Assembly: GCA_051005375.1 (NCBI GenBank)
Contig: JBPCJK010000030.1
Span: 1-10,062 of the forward strand
Direction: 5' to 3'
Length of the DNA: 10,062 bases
Origin: JADDRA01 sp051005375
GTDB taxonomy: Bacteria > Actinomycetota > Acidimicrobiia > Acidimicrobiales > CADCSY01
This document shows, piece by piece, positions 5,899 through 10,062 of this stretch (its first letter is position 1; each line of letters begins with the position of its first letter). A program made the translations under genes and the position numbers. The notes beneath the pieces were generated by a model. The model was not told the origin of the DNA. It made no database searches and worked only from the letters and a program-made list of their open reading frames with translations.

Positions 5899-6980
5899 TC
5901 GAGGTTCCTACGTGACGGGTGGTAGCCCCGCTGGTCCAAGGCCTCCGAGAGCCGGTCCACCGTGGCGGCCTCGACCATGAGGATGACGATGCCGGCGTCG
6001 CCTTCGCCCGAGTGGGCGATCTCCAGGTCGGCGATGTTGACCCCCCGCTCGGTGGCCAGGGTGGTGATCTCGGCCAGGACGCCCGGGCGGTCGGGGACGG
6101 GCACCCGGAGCTCGGCCATCTCCGCCAGCTCGGCCACTCGCATCGGGAGGTTGACCCGGGCCGACCGGGCGTCCTCGAGGGTCCGCAGCAGGCCGGCCCG
6201 GTCACCGCCTTCCACCAGGGCACGCACCGTGGCCAGGGACTCCTCCAGCCGCCCCAGGAGCTCGATGATGGGGCTTGCGTTCTCCACGCAGATGTCGGGC
6301 CAGATGCCCGGATCGCCGGCCGCCACCCGGGTCATGTCCCGGAAACCTCCGGCGGCGAGACGCAGGAGCACGCTGTGCTCCTCGGCCCGAACCGCAGCCA
6401 AGCCCATCAGGACGGCGGCGGTCAGGTGGGGGACGTGGGAAACCACCGCCACCAGGGCGTCGTGGTGGTCAGGCGGGAGCTCGACCACCTCGGCACCGAG
6501 GGAGCTCACCACCGACCGGACCAGGGAATGCGCAGCGGGATCGGTGCCGGTGACGGGCGTCAGCACCCAGACCGATCCCGAGAAGAGGGCCACGTCGGCG
6601 CCGGCTACCCCTTCCTGCTCGCTGCCGGCCATGGGATGGCCTCCGACGAACCGGGGGTCGTCCACGCTGCGCACGATCGACGTCTTGACGCTGCCCACGT
6701 CGGTCACCACCCCGGGTCCCTCCTTCAAGGCGACCGCGGCCTCCTCGACGACGGCGCCCACCGGGGTGGCGAGGAAGGTCACCTCGGCCTCCTGGTCGTC
6801 GCCCACGGCGTCGAGCGCCCCGAGGGCCAGTGCCTGGTCTGCCCGCAGGGGGTCGCGGTCTCGTCCGGTCACGTGCCACCCTCGGGCCCGCAGGGCCAGG
6901 CCGATGGATCCTCCGATCAACCCGGTACCTACCACCGCAGCCCGGCGCTGGCCGGTGCGTCCCTCAGTCGGGGAGGTCAT
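5895..6980 (-). CDS. tyrA: Prephenate dehydrogenase with C-terminal ACT domain
   Basis: TyrA oxidatively decarboxylates prephenate to 4-hydroxyphenylpyruvate, committing it to tyrosine. The 361-residue protein begins with a Rossmann fold bearing GTGLIGGSIG (18-27). Asp41, at the end of the second strand (HVTGRD), suggests NAD rather than NADP. Family motifs TDVGSVK (93-99), GHPMAGSEQEG (114-124, His115) and SHVPHLTA (181-188) are present, and the middle is the helical dimerisation domain. Residues about 291-360 form an ACT domain (LRVPVPDRPGVLAEITTLA), a usual site for tyrosine feedback control (inference). The ATG at 6980 is chosen because it is the first start before the Rossmann fold; it overlaps aroH by 17 bp. 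The 3' end overlaps aroA in a GTGA. No chorismate mutase domain is fused; that activity comes from aroH just upstream. Confidence 0.96.
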   Translation of the reverse strand: MTSPTEGRTGQRRAAVVGTGLIGGSIGLALRARGWHVTGRDRDPLRADQALALGALDAVGDDQEAEVTFLATPVGAVVEEAAVALKEGPGVVTDVGSVKTSIVRSVDDPRFVGGHPMAGSEQEGVAGADVALFSGSVWVLTPVTGTDPAAHSLVRSVVSSLGAEVVELPPDHHDALVAVVSHVPHLTAAVLMGLAAVRAEEHSVLLRLAAGGFRDMTRVAAGDPGIWPDICVENASPIIELLGRLEESLATVRALVEGGDRAGLLRTLEDARSARVNLPMRVAELAEMAELRVPVPDRPGVLAEITTLATERGVNIADLEIAHSGEGDAGIVILMVEAATVDRLSEALDQRGYHPSRRNLE

Positions 6981-7323
6981 CGCGCAGGGCGCTGGCCCCC
7001 TCCAGGTAGACGTGGCGAAGCTGGTGACGCTCGACTGCGGTGTGGAGGTGGATGAGCACCCGGATGCAACGTGGCATGGAGCCCTCGATGTCCAGCTCCC
7101 GCGCGCACAGCATGGGTACGTCGTCAAGGTCGAGGGAACGAGCGGCGGTGGCCGGGAACACCGAGCGGATGTCGCCGGTGGCGGTGAACACGATGCTCAC
7201 CAGCTGCTCCTGGTCGACGTCGTTGCGCTCGAACATCTCCCGGAGCAAGGCCACCACCCGGTCCCGGACCTGCTCAGGGGTGTCGGCGTCAATGGTCGTC
7301 GCCCCCCGCAACGCTCGCAGCAC
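6964..7323 (-). CDS. aroH: Chorismate mutase, AroH class (monofunctional)
   Basis: AroH-type chorismate mutase converts chorismate to prephenate, the substrate of the next gene's product, TyrA. The 119 residues resemble the 127-residue Bacillus subtilis enzyme. RGATT near the N-terminus has Arg6, VFPATAAR has Arg62, CARELDIEG holds Cys73 and Glu76, CIRV has Arg88, and RHVYLEGA has Tyr106. These match the B. subtilis active-site residues Arg7, Arg63, Cys75, Glu78, Arg90 and Tyr108. The GTG at 7323 is 9 bp after the rluB stop and overlaps tyrA at its end. No good Shine-Dalgarno precedes it. Instead TAGCAT (7335-7330), which includes the rluB stop codon, stands 6 nt before the GTG and might act as an internal -10 box. 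The gene is not related to the AroQ class of chorismate mutases. Confidence 0.96.
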   Translation of the reverse strand: MLRALRGATTIDADTPEQVRDRVVALLREMFERNDVDQEQLVSIVFTATGDIRSVFPATAARSLDLDDVPMLCARELDIEGSMPRCIRVLIHLHTAVERHQLRHVYLEGASALRDDLPD

Positions 7324-7329
7324 GGCGCG

Positions 7330-7335
7330 ATGCTA
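7330..7335 (-). promoter_or_regulatory. Weak candidate internal -10 box before aroH
   Basis: TAGCAT on the minus strand ends 6 nt before the aroH GTG, the same geometry as the divergent leaderless promoters in this window. Its first three bases are the rluB stop codon, so only the final T is independent evidence. If real it would give the aroH-tyrA-aroA block its own leaderless transcript. Confidence 0.25.
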
Positions 7336-8124
7336 CCGGCCGGTCGGGTCCTGGCCGTTAGCTGTCGTGTGGCTGTCGCCGGCCTCGTCCTCGCCGAACT
7401 TCTCCTCGCCGGCCACCTCCTGGAGGGCCCGTATCTCCGACACCTCCAATCGGCGCCACTGGCCAGGGGCCAAAGACGGGTCGGACAGGGGGCCGATGCG
7501 GTACCGGGCCAGTCGCACCACCGGGTGCCCCACCGCATCGCACATGCGCCGCACCTGGCGTTTGCGGCCTTCGTGGATGACGAGGCGCACCAGGTTGGGC
7601 GGGGTGAGGGAGACCCGTGCCGGACTGGTGAGCCCGTCGTCGAGCTCCACTCCTTCCCGCAGGCGGCGCAGCGCTGCGGGCGAAGGGGTGCCGGTGACCT
7701 CTGCCAGATAGGCCTTCTCCACCCCCATCGAGGGATGGGTGAGACGGTAGGTCAGTTCGCCGTCATTGGTGAGCAGCAGCAGCCCTTCGGTATCGGCGTC
7801 GAGACGGCCCACCGGGAACACTCGCGGCTCGCCGGGGACCATATCCACCACCGTCGGCCGACCCTGCGGGTCCGAGGCCGTGCTCAGCACCCCCCGGGGC
7901 TTGTTCAACAGGTAGTGGACCAAGCCGGCACGAACCGAGGCCGCCACCCCGTCGACCGCCACCTTGTCGCGGTCGGGGTCGACCCGCCGACCCAGGATGG
8001 CCACCTCGCCGTTGACCGTCACCCTTCCTGCGGCGATCAGGTCGTCGCACACCCGGCGGCTCCCGAAACCGGCCCGGGCCAGGACCTTTTGCAGGCGCTC
8101 GGGCTCCCGGCGCTCGTCGGTCAC
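7333..8124 (-). CDS. rluB: 23S rRNA pseudouridine synthase, RluB/RsuA family
   Basis: RsuA/RluB-family enzymes convert one uridine in rRNA to pseudouridine. The 263-residue protein has an N-terminal S4 RNA-binding domain (about residues 9-55, ERLQKVLARAGFGSRR onward). The catalytic domain follows, with the motif GRLDADTEGLLLLTNDG at 106-122, whose Asp109 is the expected nucleophile. VRRMCDAVGHPVVRLARYRIG comes later, and a hydrophilic tail of about 30 residues ends the protein. Family, position next to scpB, and the usual annotation favour the 23S-specific RluB rather than the 16S-specific RsuA; the target position cannot be read from sequence. The GTG at 8124 shares GTGA with the scpB stop, a 4-bp overlap that supports both the start and coupled translation. 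aroH follows after 9 bp. Confidence 0.92.
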   Translation of the reverse strand: MTDERREPERLQKVLARAGFGSRRVCDDLIAAGRVTVNGEVAILGRRVDPDRDKVAVDGVAASVRAGLVHYLLNKPRGVLSTASDPQGRPTVVDMVPGEPRVFPVGRLDADTEGLLLLTNDGELTYRLTHPSMGVEKAYLAEVTGTPSPAALRRLREGVELDDGLTSPARVSLTPPNLVRLVIHEGRKRQVRRMCDAVGHPVVRLARYRIGPLSDPSLAPGQWRRLEVSEIRALQEVAGEEKFGEDEAGDSHTTANGQDPTGR

Positions 8125-8717
8125 GAGCCGTCGGCGGTGAGGGGCCGTAGGCCCTGCTCGAAGGCCTCCACCACCTCGGCCCCGGGAACGAACTCGGCCA
8201 GCGGCGGCAGATCAGCCAACGAGTCGAGGCCGAGCTTCTCCAGGAAGGTGGTGGTGGTCCCGAACAGGGCGGCCTGACCGGGCCCCGGGTCCCGGGCCAC
8301 CTCCTCCACGTAGCCCCGCAGCTGGAGCGTGCGCATGACGCTGTCGACGTTGACGCCCCGCACGGCGGCCACCTGAGCCCTCGACACCGGTTGCTTGTAG
8401 GCCACGATGGCAAGCGTCTCCAGCGCTGCGCCGGACAACCGGGCCGACTGGCCTTCGAGCACGAACCGCTCGACGTAGCCGTCCAGGTCCGGGGCCGACT
8501 GGAACCGCCATCCTCCGGCCACCCGGGCCACGATGAAGCCCCGCTGACTGGCTTCGCAGTCGATGGCGAGGTCGGCGCAGAGGCTCTCGACCACCGCCGG
8601 TGCCACTTCCAGGACCTGGGACAACAGTGTGGGGGCGACGGGGTCCTCAGCGACCAGGAGGATGGCTTCCAGCGCCCTCCTGGACTCCGTGAGGTCCACC
8701 CCTCGGTGCTGTACCAC
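8121..8717 (-). CDS. scpB: Segregation and condensation protein B
   Basis: ScpB is the paired winged-helix subunit that binds the kleisin ScpA in the bacterial SMC condensin and helps compact and separate chromosomes. The 198-residue product has a first winged-helix region (about 10-85) and a second with the hallmark SGAALETLAIVAYKQPVSRAQVAAVRG at residues 95-121. FGTTTTFLEKLGLDSLADLPPL follows at 152-173, which is the signature of this family. The GTG at 8717 directly follows the scpA TAA with no gap; a GTG at codon 7 (8699) is an alternative with a GAGGG placed too close to serve as a normal ribosome binding site. Re-initiation from scpA is therefore likely. The stop overlaps the rluB start. 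Identification is secure from both motif and neighbour scpA. Confidence 0.95.
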   Translation of the reverse strand: MVQHRGVDLTESRRALEAILLVAEDPVAPTLLSQVLEVAPAVVESLCADLAIDCEASQRGFIVARVAGGWRFQSAPDLDGYVERFVLEGQSARLSGAALETLAIVAYKQPVSRAQVAAVRGVNVDSVMRTLQLRGYVEEVARDPGPGQAALFGTTTTFLEKLGLDSLADLPPLAEFVPGAEVVEAFEQGLRPLTADGS

Positions 8718-9557
8718 TTACGAGGATGATCCGCCGTGGGCGGCGGCGGCGCCCACCAGCCGGGGCCTGACAACGTCGCTGATGGATCCGACCCAGATCA
8801 CGGAGATGTCCCCGAAGCGCCCCGCCTGGTCGAGGTCGACCAACCCTTCCTTGCACAGCTCCAGCAGGGCGAGGAAGCGTACGACCACGTCGAGGCGCTG
8901 GCGCAGGCCGGCGGTGAGGCGTCGAAAGGTGGTGGGGCCAGCCCCGGGAAGGGCTCGGGACAGCTCGGCCACTACGTCGCTGACGCTGGCTCGCACCATG
9001 GCCAGGTGGCGGATGTCGACCCGGGGGGCGGGCCGGGGGGCGGTCGCCCGAAGGTAGGCAGCCCGCAGGTGGGTGGGGGTGACGCCGGCCAGAAGGTCGG
9101 GGGCCAGCGCCAGGAACCGCTCCTCGGGCCCGGATCGCCGGGGGACCGATCGGCCGGCCCTGTCCTCCATGGCGGCAATCGCTCGGGCGGCATCCTTGAA
9201 GGTCTTGCACTCCAGGAGCCGGGCCAGGAGCAGGTCGCGCTCCTCCCACAGGCCGAGCTCGTCGTCGAGGTCGACCAGCGCCGGGGCGGGGAGTAGGCGG
9301 CGGGCCTTGAGCTCGATGAGCGTGGCGGCGATGAGCAGGAACTCGGTGGCGATCTCCAGATCGATGTCGACCTGCGACAGGCGGAGGCGGTCGAGCTCAG
9401 CCAGGTAGCCGTCGACGATGGTGGAGAGCGACACCTCGTAGAGGTCGAGCTCCTCGCGCAGGATGAGGTGCAGGAGCAGGTCGAACGGCCCCTCGAACAC
9501 CGGTGTGTGGACGTCGTACCGCTTACGGCGATGATCCGCCGCGACGTCGTAGGGCAC
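8718..9557 (-). CDS. scpA: Segregation and condensation protein A (kleisin)
   Basis: ScpA bridges the SMC heads and binds ScpB in the condensin complex. The 279-residue protein has the kleisin N-terminus VFEGPFDLLLHLI (residues 20-32), an acidic middle and a C-terminal winged helix (LDVVVRFLALLELCKEGLVD, then FGDISVIW). The GTG at 9557 is chosen because it leaves a typical short N-terminus before the kleisin motif and sits 6 nt after a TACCCT -10-like box; another GTG at 9563 touches that box and would lie upstream of the predicted transcript start. Further in-frame codons toward 9716 read through the divergent trpS gene. It heads the eight-gene minus-strand operon, and scpB follows with no gap. 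Confidence 0.95.
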   Translation of the reverse strand: MPYDVAADHRRKRYDVHTPVFEGPFDLLLHLILREELDLYEVSLSTIVDGYLAELDRLRLSQVDIDLEIATEFLLIAATLIELKARRLLPAPALVDLDDELGLWEERDLLLARLLECKTFKDAARAIAAMEDRAGRSVPRRSGPEERFLALAPDLLAGVTPTHLRAAYLRATAPRPAPRVDIRHLAMVRASVSDVVAELSRALPGAGPTTFRRLTAGLRQRLDVVVRFLALLELCKEGLVDLDQAGRFGDISVIWVGSISDVVRPRLVGAAAAHGGSSS

Positions 9558-9563
9558 TGCCAC

Positions 9564-9569
9564 AGGGTA
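9564..9569 (-). promoter_or_regulatory. Putative -10 box of the scpA operon (leaderless)
   Basis: TACCCT reads on the minus strand at 9569-9564, then 6 nt to the scpA GTG at 9557. No Shine-Dalgarno lies between, and no clear -35 hexamer is seen upstream. The arrangement matches the boxes before DUF512 (TATCCT) and ispH (TAACCT). Confidence 0.55.
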
Positions 9570-9598
9570 ATTGCCGCACTCGAGGTGACGGTGGACCC

Positions 9599-9604
9599 TA
9601 CGAT
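9599..9604 (+). promoter_or_regulatory. Putative -10 box of trpS (leaderless)
   Basis: TACGAT at 9599-9604 is followed by 6 pyrimidine-rich nt and the trpS ATG at 9611, placing the expected transcript start at the initiation codon. There is no Shine-Dalgarno. A TTGCCG at 9571-9576 is 22 bp away, too far to be a normal -35. No T-box or attenuator structure is possible in so short a leader. Confidence 0.55.
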
Positions 9605-9610
9605 CTCTCC

Positions 9611-10062
9611 ATGGCACGGGTGTTCTCGGGGATCCAGCCGAGTGGCGATCTCCACCTCGGCAACTACCTCGGCGCCCTTCGCCACTTCGTCGCCGACCAG
9701 CACACCTACGACTCAATCTTCTGCATCGTCGACCTCCACGCCCTCACCGTCCCCCAGGATCCGCAGGCTCTCGGTCGGCGCACCCTCGAGGCCGCTCAGA
9801 TGTACCTCGCCGCCGGGCTCGACCCCAGCGTCTGCACCCTGTTCGTCCAGAGCCACGTCCACGAGCACACCGAGCTGGCCTGGCTCATGGAGTGCACCGC
9901 CGGCGTGGGCGAGCTCCGGCGCATGACCCAGTTCAAGGAGAAGTCGGGCAAGGACGACTTCGTGTCCGCCGCCCTGCTCACCTACCCGGCCCTCATGGCC
10001 GCCGACATCCTCCTCTACGACACCGACCGGGTGCCGGTGGGCGACGACCAACGCCAGCACCT
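9611..10062 (+). CDS. trpS: Tryptophan--tRNA ligase, 3' end cut by window
   Basis: TrpRS charges tRNA-Trp with tryptophan. The first 150 or so residues are present, about 45% of the usual length near 330. They begin MARVFSGIQPSG and contain the class I HIGH-type signature as HLGN (residues 15-18) within GDLHLGNYLGAL. IVDLHALT, MTQFKEKS and DILLYDTDRVPVGDDQRQH follow, all characteristic of bacterial TrpRS. The KMSKS loop and anticodon-binding part lie beyond the window. The ATG at 9611 is the natural start, with the first beta strand immediately after it and a -10-like box 6 nt before it. It is divergent from scpA over a 53-bp shared promoter region. Nothing suggests an inactive or truncated gene. 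Confidence 0.97.
   Translation, partial: MARVFSGIQPSGDLHLGNYLGALRHFVADQHTYDSIFCIVDLHALTVPQDPQALGRRTLEAAQMYLAAGLDPSVCTLFVQSHVHEHTELAWLMECTAGVGELRRMTQFKEKSGKDDFVSAALLTYPALMAADILLYDTDRVPVGDDQRQH

Noticed and set aside
5962..8277. A 771-codon open frame on the plus strand opposite tyrA, aroH and rluB
   Set aside because: It is antisense to three well-identified genes, its translation is low-complexity Ser/Arg/Ala with no family motif, and long antisense frames are expected at this GC content.
9571..9576. TTGCCG as a -35 element for trpS
   Set aside because: It is 22 bp from the -10 box, outside the usual 16-19 bp spacing.
9558..9716. Extending scpA upstream to 9716
   Set aside because: This would read antisense through trpS and give an Arg-rich leader absent from the ScpA family.
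1..10062. A novel defence, mobile or biosynthetic system
   Set aside because: Every gene except the DUF512 protein is a recognised housekeeping family in a sensible operon. No repeats, integrases, transposases, toxin-antitoxin pairs or composition shifts are seen.

Overview
The window is GC-rich chromosomal DNA (roughly 70% G+C by eye) with a strong third-position G/C bias and mostly GTG starts (8 of 12 genes). It carries only housekeeping genes. Gene content and order (trpS | scpA-scpB-rluB-aroH-tyrA-aroA-cmk-plsC | ispH | PDZ/radical-SAM DUF512 protein-der), GTG starts and apparently leaderless promoters suggest a high-GC actinomycete-type bacterium, plausibly of the class Acidimicrobiia. 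That placement is an inference from style and synteny, not a database result.

Layout, right to left. At 9558-9610 a 53-bp divergent promoter region separates trpS (+, cut by the window end) from a long minus-strand operon. The operon runs scpA (9557-8718), scpB (8717-8121), rluB (8124-7333), aroH (7323-6964), tyrA (6980-5895), aroA (5898-4585), cmk (4594-3953) and plsC (3906 or 3921-3238). Genes abut or overlap by 4-17 bp as far as cmk; only plsC has a small leader. ispH (+, 2196-3227) converges on plsC with 10 bp between stop codons. A second divergent promoter region (2145-2195, 51 bp) separates ispH from a minus-strand pair, the DUF512 radical-SAM protein (2144-723) and der (730 to beyond base 1).

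Functions. scpA/scpB encode the non-SMC subunits of the chromosome-condensing SMC complex. rluB and der act on large-subunit rRNA and 50S assembly. aroH, tyrA and aroA form an aromatic amino acid block: EPSP synthase makes the chorismate precursor, chorismate mutase makes prephenate, and TyrA commits it to tyrosine. cmk supplies CDP/dCDP, plsC acylates lysophosphatidate, and ispH finishes the MEP isoprenoid pathway. No stretch over 60 bases lacks a gene, and I see no RNA gene, mobile element, CRISPR array or phage feature.

No new multi-gene system is visible. The best leads are modest. Four divergently arranged genes (scpA, trpS, ispH, DUF512) each have a -10-like hexamer exactly 6-7 nt before the start codon, indicating leaderless mRNAs. 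ispH is inverted within a group that I recall as co-directional in some other bacteria. A conserved but functionally undefined PDZ/radical-SAM protein is translationally linked to the GTPase Der. The plsC leader carries a hairpin and a three-codon upstream ORF.
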